Origin: Nodosilinea foveolarum
GTDB lineage: Bacteria; Cyanobacteriota; Cyanobacteriia; Phormidesmidales; Phormidesmidaceae
Direction: 5' to 3'
Assembly (NCBI GenBank): GCA_003242035.1
Contig: QBMC01000009.1
Span: 1-56,486, forward strand
DNA: 56,486 nt
A program made the translations under genes and the position numbers. Below, piece after piece: positions 43,511 through 51,520 of this stretch. Below the pieces are notes generated by a model. That model saw only the letters and a program-made list of their open reading frames with translations, ran no database searches and was not told the origin of the DNA. The first letter of the stretch is position 1. Each line of letters starts with the position of its first letter.

Positions 43511-44548
43511 CTAGGTGCTAGAAATAGCGACTACTGGTAAACCTGGCACCACCGCCTGAGGCCAAGGCTCAAGCGCTGACAGAATGAGCGAGCTAGGAAT
43601 AGCACCCAGCGCTGGCTGTAGGGTTGTGGAAGCCGTAGGAATAGGGATAACGGGGACATTGGGCAACAGAGCTTGATTGCCAGGTGCAGGTATCGACGGC
43701 ACGGGGACAGGCGGGAGCGAAACAGGTAGATTAGGCGCAGGGCTTTCGGCTGGCGCACTGGCTGTAATCGGTTTAGAAACTTCAATGCCGTTCTCTTCTA
43801 AAATCACCCTTGGCTCAAAGGCTAGGGTTTCAATTCGCTTGACGCGAACGCTACCGCCTGCAATGCGATCGCCCACCTTTACATACCGCTCTGGCTCACT
43901 ACCCAAACGCAAAATAGCGTAGGGTTCGTTACTCAACTGAATCACACCCGAGACCGAAACCGCTTGAGCAATCACCGGCAGAGGAACCGGAGGCAACTTC
44001 GCAATAGGAGAAGGGTTAACCAGCGGTCGATTGGCCGGTTGCACTCTAACCGGAGGAGGCGTGGGCGCACGTCTAGCCGTCGTCGCTGCGGCCCTCCCCC
44101 CGTTACCAGCCGCACCGGTTCTAGCAATAGCACCCCGACTAGCGCCAGAACCACTTGCGCTAGCGCCTCGGGTCGCGCCAGAACCCCCCGCAGCAATGCC
44201 AGTACCTGCCGCGCCCACCGGCAGTTCAGCTAGCTCAGGAGGCGGTGGAATAGGCAGCGTTGCAAACGGGTCGCTGCGGCTGCGCTGAACCGCTAGCGTC
44301 CGTGAACTCGCATCAGTCGATTTAATCAGGTCAGCAGATGTAGAGGCTCCTGCCGACTTAACCGTAGGATCGGCAAAGGCTTCAGCATCTGCATCCGTAG
44401 CCTCGCCGCCATTGGGTGAGCTAGAAATTGCCTCGCTAGAGCTAGCTGGATCGAGCGGATCGATTACGGCGACATCTGGGCCTTTATTAAAGAACTGGCA
44501 TCCCGTTAGTGGAATAGTGGCAAGTGAAATAAGCAGCAAACGCCGCAT
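43511..44548 (-). CDS. lipoprotein with a PilP/GspC-like domain
   Basis: 345 residues. RRLLLISLATIPLTGC is a lipoprotein signal with lipobox L-T-G-C. Residues 18-195 are low-complexity and rich in Ala, Ser, Gly, Pro and Arg. A compact block of about 60 residues follows, with ISGVIQL-type VSGVIQLSNEPYAILRL, SEPERYVKVGDRIAGGSVRV and RIETLAFEPRVILEENGIEV. It resembles the folded domain of PilP and GspC, which links inner-membrane pilus or secretion parts to the secretin. The C-terminal 80 residues are proline-rich. It lies 140 bp downstream of sigF on the same strand. The pilus role is an inference from similarity by eye and from context. Confidence 0.6.
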   Translation of the reverse strand: MRRLLLISLATIPLTGCQFFNKGPDVAVIDPLDPASSSEAISSSPNGGEATDADAEAFADPTVKSAGASTSADLIKSTDASSRTLAVQRSRSDPFATLPIPPPPELAELPVGAAGTGIAAGGSGATRGASASGSGASRGAIARTGAAGNGGRAAATTARRAPTPPPVRVQPANRPLVNPSPIAKLPPVPLPVIAQAVSVSGVIQLSNEPYAILRLGSEPERYVKVGDRIAGGSVRVKRIETLAFEPRVILEENGIEVSKPITASAPAESPAPNLPVSLPPVPVPSIPAPGNQALLPNVPVIPIPTASTTLQPALGAIPSSLILSALEPWPQAVVPGLPVVAISST

Positions 44549-44688
44549 GTTCTAATCCCTCCCAGGACTGGCTGAATGATGAGCTAGGCTATCCTAAGCG
44601 CATATGCCCGCTTAGGATAGACAAAAAGCAGACAAAAACTAACTCGCCCATTAAGAAGCTAGCAATATTAATTGAAATATCAACAAAT

Positions 44689-45465
44689 CTAAGGTTCCCC
44701 AGCAGGCTGCATGATGACCTGCAAATGCTTAAGCCCTTTTTTTACCCGGCGTGAAACCGTCACAGAGCTAATACCCAACCGCTCAGCCGTTTCCTTCTGA
44801 GTCAGATCGTGTAAAAACACAAATTCAACGACTTCGCGCGTTCGCTTTTCTAGCTGCGAAAGCGCCTGCTGCAAGCGAATCTTATCTTCCTGCGCTAGCT
44901 GAAAACTGCGATAGCGAGCGTCTGGCAGCAAATCGCCTAGAGAAGACGCACCGCCGTCATTTTCTTTAACTGGCGCATCCAGGCTCAGCAGATTTCGATT
45001 ACTGCTGGCAATGCGCACTTGCTGCCATTCTTCTACCGTAATCTCCAGCCTGTCAGCCACTTCCTGATCACTGGGTCGCCGATTCAGCTCCTCTTGCAGA
45101 TGGCGAATCGCCCTAGCCGATTGATTTTGCAGCGATTGCCATCGGCGAGGAATTCTGACTACCGTACCGCGATCGCGCAAATAATGTTGAATTTCGCCCC
45201 GGATATAAGGAATGGCAAACGAGCTAAACGCATACCCCTTTTGCAAGTCAAACCGCTCAGTCGCGCGAATGAGTCCAATACTACCCACTTGCATTAAGTC
45301 GTCAAACGTCTCACCAGAGCTATGCAACCACCGATGGGCTTCACGCCTGACTAGGCCAATATTCATTTGCACTAGCTGATTTCTTAGGCGAGGAGAGGGA
45401 TTTTTTTGATAGTTAGTTAGTATTTCGAGCGACTGACTTTTAAGCGCTTGATTAGAAGAAGGCAT
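44689..45465 (-). CDS. sigF: RNA polymerase sigma factor SigF (group 3)
   Basis: 258 residues. RNQLVQMNIGLVRREAHRWL, then FDDLMQVGSIGLIRATERFD and YAFSSFAIPYIRGEIQHYLR, are region 2. RGTVVRIPRRW and QNQSARAIRHLQEELNRRPS form region 3. RTREVVEFVFLHDLTQKETA, ERLGISSVTVSRRVKKGLKH form region 4. The absence of region 1 and the RDRGTVVRIPRRWQSLQ block are typical of the cyanobacterial SigF group. In Synechocystis SigF is needed for type IV pilus formation and phototaxis. A PilP-like lipoprotein gene follows downstream, which agrees with that role. Confidence 0.93.
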   Translation of the reverse strand: MPSSNQALKSQSLEILTNYQKNPSPRLRNQLVQMNIGLVRREAHRWLHSSGETFDDLMQVGSIGLIRATERFDLQKGYAFSSFAIPYIRGEIQHYLRDRGTVVRIPRRWQSLQNQSARAIRHLQEELNRRPSDQEVADRLEITVEEWQQVRIASSNRNLLSLDAPVKENDGGASSLGDLLPDARYRSFQLAQEDKIRLQQALSQLEKRTREVVEFVFLHDLTQKETAERLGISSVTVSRRVKKGLKHLQVIMQPAGEP

Positions 45466-45881
45466 AGATTAAGAGGGCCTGCAAAGAATAGCAATAGCCT
45501 CTTGGCAGGATGCGCACCTAAGGAAATAAAGCCACAGGCGGCCAATGAAAATCTCAGCAGAGATGACGTACAAAAGATGTACTGAAAAAGGAAGATGCCA
45601 AGTTGACCTTTCCAGCCTAGTTAAGGTTTTTTGCGTAAGCAATCGCGTTTCTACGGAACTGGACGCCCTTCAATGTGACAAAGATTGCTTAGCCAGTAAC
45701 CGGTCTTTCAACTGATACGAAATCCATTTCTGGCGCTCTCGACACTGTTAATAAACGTCGAATATATGTACCACTCGCACGTTAGTTGCAGATTTTTTAT
45801 AAAGTATCCAAGGATCTTCAAAATGCTTGGAGCCAAGCAACAGAGGCTATAAGCAGGTAGAAAAAGTAGATAAAAAACCAA

Positions 45882-45915
45882 TAAAAAAGGAGACTATCTA
45901 ACAAGATAATCTCCT
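45882..45915 (-). terminator. intrinsic terminator of psbO
   Basis: AGGAGACTATCT (45888-45899) pairs with AGATAATCTCCT (45904-45915), with one mismatch. The A-run at 45882-45887 provides the minus-strand U-tract. It lies 95 bp beyond the psbO stop. The rest of 45466-45881 is non-coding and holds the sigF promoter region. Confidence 0.85.
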
Positions 45916-46009
45916 AAATATTCGAGCGTTTAAGCATTTAGACGCTTATTGTTTGCTATTTAGATTTGAGTTAAACCCTTAGCAAAACAAATCGGATAGC
46001 TATGGAAAA

Positions 46010-46846
46010 CTACGCATCGTAACCAGTTGCAATTCGACCGTAGAATATGCCCTGCAAGCGAACATCATCGGCAGCAACAGTACCCATATCCGTGTCAGAA
46101 GGCTGCTCCGAAATAAAGGTTCCACCAATTTCGCCAGTTGCACTGTCCACTTTAGAAACCTGCAGGGAGATAGTGCCTTCACCGACGTCAAACGCTTTCA
46201 CATTCTCACGGGAAAGATCGATTGAATCTGCACGACCTGGGAGAGCAACTGCATTATCGTAACCAGTGGTTAAACCCCGTGCCTTCGGATCTAAGAAATT
46301 AGAAGTTCGGTAAGAAGGCACTCTAAAGCCGCCCTCAAAGTCGGTAGAAGTCGTCACCGCGTTCAATCCCGCCTGGGACTGCGCTTTGAGACCTTTGATA
46401 GTGAATAGAAAGGGAATCTGTTCGCCGCCAGGTAAAAGGACAGTAATTGGCTGGAAGTCCATACCTAGCTTTTCGTCAAAGAGAAGACTGCCGTCGGATT
46501 GGAGCGTCACGTCGCCGCTGACCTGCTCAATAGAAGTGGTGTAGCGCGTTAAAGATTTACCAGGCACAAATTCAGCTTCTTTGCGCTTGTTAGACGACTC
46601 TTGCTTAACGAAGAAGCTAGTCGGTTCCAAGCAAAGATCTACCAGCTTGTAAGTAGTGCCATCTTCAATGGGAATTTGGCCACGACGAGTTTCGTCTACC
46701 TGAGGGCAGCTATTAGCCAGCCCGGTATTACGAATTTGGTCGTAGGTGAGTGGAATGTCGCCCGTTGCAGTGGGTGCTTCGCTACAGGCGGTTAGGACAC
46801 CTAAACAAAGAGCAAAAAATGCAGCGAGCAGAGCGCGATACCTCAT
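46010..46846 (-). CDS. psbO: photosystem II manganese-stabilising protein PsbO
   Basis: 278 residues from the ATG at 46846 with GAGG upstream; an open start 54 bases further up lacks support. LLAAFFALCLGVLTACSEAP is the signal peptide, with a Cys near the cleavage site as in other cyanobacterial PsbO. LTYDQIRNTGLANSCPQVD, YKLVDLCLEPTSFFVKQE (the two Cys form the conserved disulphide) and the GEQIPFLFTIKGL and GGFRVPSYRTSNFLDPKARG blocks are diagnostic. PsbO shields the Mn4CaO5 oxygen-evolving cluster on the lumen side of photosystem II. It lies next to, but is not in an operon with, sigF. Confidence 0.97.
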   Translation of the reverse strand: MRYRALLAAFFALCLGVLTACSEAPTATGDIPLTYDQIRNTGLANSCPQVDETRRGQIPIEDGTTYKLVDLCLEPTSFFVKQESSNKRKEAEFVPGKSLTRYTTSIEQVSGDVTLQSDGSLLFDEKLGMDFQPITVLLPGGEQIPFLFTIKGLKAQSQAGLNAVTTSTDFEGGFRVPSYRTSNFLDPKARGLTTGYDNAVALPGRADSIDLSRENVKAFDVGEGTISLQVSKVDSATGEIGGTFISEQPSDTDMGTVAADDVRLQGIFYGRIATGYDA

Positions 46847-47103
46847 GGTCAACCTCAAGACGTTTTGGTTATTAAAAAATAAGGGGAATAAGTACATCAT
46901 TTTACACCCAGGCCGCCCGGTTTGAGACGACTAGGCAATCTCTGTAAAGGCTTGCACCGCTGACGACTAATCGCGTAGGCTCTGACAGGTTGCTTAGGAT
47001 TAAGTTTAGAAAAGTTCACATAAACTGGCCAGGCGCTCATTTAGACCAAGGCGCTGTCTTGCAACCCAACCATACGAATCATCCAAAAAGGGCAAAAAAT
47101 ACG

Positions 47104-47421
47104 GTGAGCATTTCTGTCTTTTCTTCCGATTTACCCGAAGATCTCCAGCAGCTAACGCAGAGAGTACGAGCTACCGCTGAGGTTCGAGAGGGTGACTGTA
47201 TTGCGCTACTGGAGCTGCTGCGGTTACTAGAGAGCCTGCATTTTGAAATTCGCGACACGCTGTTTCGCGATGCGCTGCCGGACAATCGCCAGCGCCTGTA
47301 CCGACTGCTAAGAGACATTGAGCAAGAGGGTGGCTGGCCGTACATTAAGCGAATGCAGCTACTAGCGTTGCTAGAGCACTTAGATGAAGAAGGCAACGAA
47401 GTTGTTAAAGAGGACGTTTGA
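47104..47421 (+). CDS. small acidic protein of unknown function
   Basis: 105 residues from a GTG at 47104 (SISVFSSDLPEDLQQ); the frame is open upstream to 46990 but that part looks non-coding. The core SDLPEDLQQLTQRVRATAEV and DCIALLELLRLLESLHFEIR is helical. FRDALPDNRQRLYRLLRDIE and GGWPYIKRMQLLALLEHLDE complete it. No membrane span and no catalytic motif are visible. The pattern looks like a cyanobacterial family, but I cannot name it. Confidence 0.65.
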   Translation: MSISVFSSDLPEDLQQLTQRVRATAEVREGDCIALLELLRLLESLHFEIRDTLFRDALPDNRQRLYRLLRDIEQEGGWPYIKRMQLLALLEHLDEEGNEVVKEDV

Positions 47422-47652
47422 AGCTAACGACAATTGATCCGCGTACTTACCCAAAGCCTCTGTAAAGCCTCTGTAATGCTGTCGAGTTTTCAAATCTATT
47501 CTGTTAGCGACCTTCTAAGGTTGTAAACAATCAATACTTCTAGGTGTCACAGCCGGTAGGTAGATTTTCTAGCAGTCCGCATAGGATAGCGGAGATTCTA
47601 CAGATGTCTGTGGCGATCTCAAAAACAGCGATTTAGTTTAAGTCAGGCAAAT

Positions 47653-49377
47653 ATGGTCTTCGGAACAGGTTTTAGTGGTGAAAAAAGCGGGGCGCGCATT
47701 CGGCTAAAAGGCAGGCCCCAGCTTGGTCAAGCCGCCCCTAAGGAGCATCGCATATCTCAAATCTGGCGATCGCGCCAGCAAAGTACTCGTTTGTCTAGCG
47801 CCCGTTGCATTAATAGACTAGCCGCCAGCTTATTGGCTGGAACCCTAGCTATCGTTGCACAAGGAGTCATTTCAGCCCCTGCACAGGCGGCCCAGCTCAA
47901 CCGATATTGTCAGGTTCCTCAATCAGACGCCGATCAAAAAGCAGCGCTTCGCGAAGCGGGCGCTCAGGGCGATGCCACCGCACAGAGCCAGTATGAGGCG
48001 ATGTCGCAACAGCACGCTCAAGAAGTACAGAACTGTCGCCAGTCGCAATGGCCAAAAAATCAGGCCGTTTGGCTGCGGCTGTATCCCTGCGACTTGCAGC
48101 CAGGTAGACTGGATGAGGTGATGGATCGCATCGTGAACTTGGGCTATAACCAGGTCTACATTGAGGCATTTTCTAACGGGCAGGTACTGCTGCCGAAAAA
48201 TAATAATCCAACGGTTTGGCCAAGCGTTGTTCAAGCTAGCGAATATGCTGATCGGGATTTGTTGGCAGAGGCGATCGCCGAAGCCAAAGAGCGTAACATC
48301 AGCCCACAAGCCTGGCTATTTACGCTGAACTTTGGCTATTCCTACGGCCAAAAACCAGAGAACAGACAGGTCCTCGGTCGTAACGGCGAGGGGAAAGACA
48401 CGCTGGAGGTTTATGATTCTGGCAATAGCGGCACTTCTGAAGCTGCCTTTATCGATCCGTACAACCGTCAGGCGCAAGACGATTATCTGCGGATGGTGCA
48501 GGCTGTAATTGCGCGAGAGCCAGACGGTGTTCTGTACGACTACGTGCGCTATCCTCGCTTGGTCGGCCCTGATTCAGTAGCCGATAACGTTAAAGATCTG
48601 TGGATTTATGGCCCCGCCTCACAGCAGGCTCTGCTTCAGCGTGGCGGCAATGGCAAAGGCACCGAACTCATTCGTCGCTTTTTGCAGCGCGGCTATCTTA
48701 TAGACAGCGACATCGCTCAGACCGATAGCCTTTACCCCACCGAAGGCGAACCTCTGTGGCAGAGCCGCAATCCACCTACGGTTGCCCCCAAAGATTTGAA
48801 GTCGCCAGCGGATAGAAGACCCGGACTGCAAGAAGAACTCTGGCGGCTGAGCGTTGCCCATGCCATTCAAGGCGTTGTTGATTTCTTGCAGATAGCAGCC
48901 ACGCCCACTAGACAGGCCGGATTATCCGCAGGCGCAGTCTTTTTCCCTGGTGGAAATCGTGCGATTAACAGCGGCTATGATTCTAGATTGCAGCATTGGA
49001 ATCGGTTTCCTAGCTGGATAGACGCCTACCCTATGTCCTACGCCATCTGCGGCAACAACAACACGAGCTGCATTATTGAGGAAGTACAGAAGGTGCTGAG
49101 AGTGCGCAGCAATGCGGCCACTGTAAAACCAGTGATCGCGGGCATTTGGGGATCGAACCTTGATCGCCCCTCGCTAGAAGCTCAAATGGATGCGCTACAG
49201 AGCGCCGCTCCCCAGATTAATACGGTGAGCCACTGGGCCTTTGGCTGGCAGGACGCAGAATTTGATCGCCAGCGAAAATTCTGTAGTGCGCCGCAAAGCG
49301 TCAATCGAGATTCGATTTTGAAGACTAGAACCAGTGAGGAGCAGATGAGTAATCAGCAGCTTGGCGAGTCTGAGTAG
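47653..49377 (+). CDS. secreted GH10-like family hydrolase
   Basis: 574 residues. A basic, probably unneeded 50-residue start precedes a hydrophobic stretch (LAASLLAGTLAIVAQGVISA, about 57-77) and APAQAAQ, a signal peptide end. The mature part has QAVWLRLYPCDLQPGRLDEV with VNLGYNQVYIEAFSNGQVLL, the beta strand and the opening of a TIM-barrel glycosidase. IDPYNRQAQDDYLRMVQAVI and DGVLYDYVRYPR carry acidic residues in GH10-like positions, as in the DUF187/GHL10 family. SHWAFGWQDAEFDRQRKFC closes the barrel. A start nearer the hydrophobic stretch is plausible. The substrate is unknown, perhaps a cell-wall or exopolysaccharide glycan. Confidence 0.8.
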   Translation: MVFGTGFSGEKSGARIRLKGRPQLGQAAPKEHRISQIWRSRQQSTRLSSARCINRLAASLLAGTLAIVAQGVISAPAQAAQLNRYCQVPQSDADQKAALREAGAQGDATAQSQYEAMSQQHAQEVQNCRQSQWPKNQAVWLRLYPCDLQPGRLDEVMDRIVNLGYNQVYIEAFSNGQVLLPKNNNPTVWPSVVQASEYADRDLLAEAIAEAKERNISPQAWLFTLNFGYSYGQKPENRQVLGRNGEGKDTLEVYDSGNSGTSEAAFIDPYNRQAQDDYLRMVQAVIAREPDGVLYDYVRYPRLVGPDSVADNVKDLWIYGPASQQALLQRGGNGKGTELIRRFLQRGYLIDSDIAQTDSLYPTEGEPLWQSRNPPTVAPKDLKSPADRRPGLQEELWRLSVAHAIQGVVDFLQIAATPTRQAGLSAGAVFFPGGNRAINSGYDSRLQHWNRFPSWIDAYPMSYAICGNNNTSCIIEEVQKVLRVRSNAATVKPVIAGIWGSNLDRPSLEAQMDALQSAAPQINTVSHWAFGWQDAEFDRQRKFCSAPQSVNRDSILKTRTSEEQMSNQQLGESE

Positions 49378-49386
49378 GTTGCACAG

Positions 49387-51297
49387 TCAATTTGAAACCA
49401 GATCGCCTAGATAACCTCTGGGCGTGATGAACCAGCCGGCATAGCTGCGGCTGCTGCGGTTGCCAATGATGACCGTGGTGAGCATGTCGATGGGGCTATC
49501 TAACATGTCGCCTAGCGTAGTGATCGTGATTTTTTCGTCTGGGCGGTAGAGCGATCGCGCCAAAGCCACAGGCGTATCTGCTCCGCGATGCTGCAAAAAA
49601 GTATCGCGGGCAAACTCAATTTGCTTAGTCCGTGTTTTGGACTTGGGGTTGTACAGCGCTACGATAAAGTCCGCACTCGCCGCCGCTTTCAGCCGCTTTT
49701 CAATCACTTCCCAGGGCGTCAGTAAATTGCTGAGGCTAATGGCACAAAAGTCGTGCATCAAAGGCGCACCCACCCGAGAAGCTGCTGATTGCAAAGCACT
49801 GACGCCCGGAAAAACCTGAACTGCGGGCGTTTTACCGTTCCAATTCTGGGCGCGGAGTTCTTCGAGCACCAGACCGGCCATGCCGTAAATACCGCAGTCT
49901 CCAGAGGAGATGACCGCGACGGTCAAACCCCATTTTGCCAGCGCAATCGCTCTTTCGGCCCGCTGGCGTTCCTGCGTAATCGGCAGCGCTTCTACAATTT
50001 GTCCAGGTCGCAGCAGAGACTTAATTAAATCGACATACAGCTCGTAGCCAATCACTACATCGGCATCCGTGATGGCTGCTTTTGCGGCGGGCGTAATCTG
50101 GTCGAGGCTACCGGGGCCAGTGCCCACCAAATGAAGTTTGCCGGTGCGCCCTGTATAGCCAATTTCGGCCTGGGCGATCGCCACCGTCACCGCGCCTTTA
50201 TAGTCAGGATGCTTCACCACCTGCTTTTTCACGCGCAAGTCGCTCGCTCGGGTCTCTTCAAGATCGTCACTGACCGAATCCAGCCGATTCCAATCATCTG
50301 CCACTGCGATTGCGGCTGCTTCAGAAACACTAGGCGTCCTCACGGCATCTTGCACCACCTGAGAAGGGTTAGGCACCGCAATTTTTTTCAGTACGCTGGC
50401 GCTAAAGCATCGCAGCGGCCAGTTTTTCTCCTTCACTAGCTCAAGCAGGCCGACTTCATCTGCTTTCAAGTCCAGCGTAGCCACGCCTGCGATCGCCTCC
50501 ATCGCCAAATGATACTCGTGGCAAACCTTTTCAATGGCATATTCAATCAGCGCCTTATCCGTATCTCGCTCGCAGCCAATACCCAACCACAGGACGCGCG
50601 GATACCACTGCACCTTCGGCAAGCTAGAGGTCTCATCAAACTTGCGCCGAATCGGACTAATCCACACCCTAGCCTGCGGTTTCCCTTGATTTTCGCGGTC
50701 TGCAAACTCTGGAAAACCAAATTGAAAAGGATGGCCTGCTGGCAAGTGAGCCTGCCACAAATCTGACCCAGCCTCTTGCAGCACTTGAACCGGTTGTTCG
50801 GCAGCGATCGCCGCACTTACCCCCGTCCAATCCCCTGGCCCACGAACCCAACCAAAGGGAACGCCCAAGGTATCTATGCCTGATAATCCTAGCGGACTAG
50901 AAGCACCTGTTAGGACAGGTTGAGCGCCGAGAAGTTGACTGATTTTTTGAGTGAGGCGATCGCCCCCACCCTGATGCCCGCCACAGAGACTGATCGCAAA
51001 TTTTCCAGCCGAATCGACGACTACCACCGCCGGATCGCTCGCTTTGTCTGTTAGCAAAGGCGAAATTAGCCGCACGACTGCGCCACTTGCTAAGCAAAAT
51101 ATAAAGCCGTCATATTGCTGCCAGTTGAGTTTTAGAAAGTCGGCGAGCGAAGTATCGTACACGCAATGGTCGAGTTTCAAAGCAGAAGCTTCGCGCTGTA
51201 ATTTTGGTGAGACCCATAGCTGCGCGATCTTTTGACAAAGCGGAGCTAAGCATCGAAGACCGGAAGGTGTCGTCGTAATCGCGGCAATAGAGGACAT
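49387..51297 (-). CDS. cobJ: fused CbiG / precorrin-3B C17-methyltransferase (CobJ)
   Basis: 636 residues. Residues 1-320 are a CbiG domain: IAQLWVSPKLQ, WQQYDGFIFCLASGAVVRLI, VVVVDSAGKFAISLCGGHQG, then the later VLWLGIGCERDTDKALIEYA and LKADEVGLLELVKEKNWPL blocks. From about residue 385, GKLHLVGTGPGSLDQITPAA begins the CobJ/CbiH methylase, with VIGYELYVDLIKSLL, VISSGDCGIYGMAGLVLEEL and PLMHDFCAISLSNLLTPWEV. CobJ contracts the corrin ring by methylating C17; CbiG opens the lactone formed there. Joining the two places successive steps in one chain. Other cob genes are not seen here apart from cobA-hemD at 14.4-16 kb. Confidence 0.94.
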   Translation of the reverse strand: MSSIAAITTTPSGLRCLAPLCQKIAQLWVSPKLQREASALKLDHCVYDTSLADFLKLNWQQYDGFIFCLASGAVVRLISPLLTDKASDPAVVVVDSAGKFAISLCGGHQGGGDRLTQKISQLLGAQPVLTGASSPLGLSGIDTLGVPFGWVRGPGDWTGVSAAIAAEQPVQVLQEAGSDLWQAHLPAGHPFQFGFPEFADRENQGKPQARVWISPIRRKFDETSSLPKVQWYPRVLWLGIGCERDTDKALIEYAIEKVCHEYHLAMEAIAGVATLDLKADEVGLLELVKEKNWPLRCFSASVLKKIAVPNPSQVVQDAVRTPSVSEAAAIAVADDWNRLDSVSDDLEETRASDLRVKKQVVKHPDYKGAVTVAIAQAEIGYTGRTGKLHLVGTGPGSLDQITPAAKAAITDADVVIGYELYVDLIKSLLRPGQIVEALPITQERQRAERAIALAKWGLTVAVISSGDCGIYGMAGLVLEELRAQNWNGKTPAVQVFPGVSALQSAASRVGAPLMHDFCAISLSNLLTPWEVIEKRLKAAASADFIVALYNPKSKTRTKQIEFARDTFLQHRGADTPVALARSLYRPDEKITITTLGDMLDSPIDMLTTVIIGNRSSRSYAGWFITPRGYLGDLVSN

Positions 51298-51309
51298 AGA
51301 TTTTTTGAG

Positions 51310-51502
51310 CTAACCGGCTTGTGCTGACTGGCGCGGCTGAATAGACGCCAAGGCTTCTGATTCTACCTTTTGGGCGCGATACAAATCCCACCGAAGCTGT
51401 AAGCTCATCCAAAAAACGGCGGAGTTCCCAAAATACTTAGCTAGACGTAATGATGCGCTAGGCGTGATATCGGCCTTACCTTTAACGATGTCACTGAAAG
51501 TA
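51310..51502 (-). pseudogene. HigA-family antitoxin remnant
   Basis: On the minus strand the frame reads FRNTFSDIVKGKADITPSA, then SLRLAKYFGNSAVFWMSLQ, then LRWDLYRAQKVESEALASI up to a stop at 51310. ISDIVxGK-x-x-ITPxxALRLxxYFGNSxxFW is the C-terminal part of the HigA (Xre-type) antitoxin. The N-terminal half that holds the first helices of the DNA-binding domain is missing: upstream the sequence runs into the secA stop region. No higB toxin is seen. The remnant is squeezed between cobJ and secA. Confidence 0.75.
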
Positions 51503-51520
51503 TTCCTAAAGGCAAAAATC

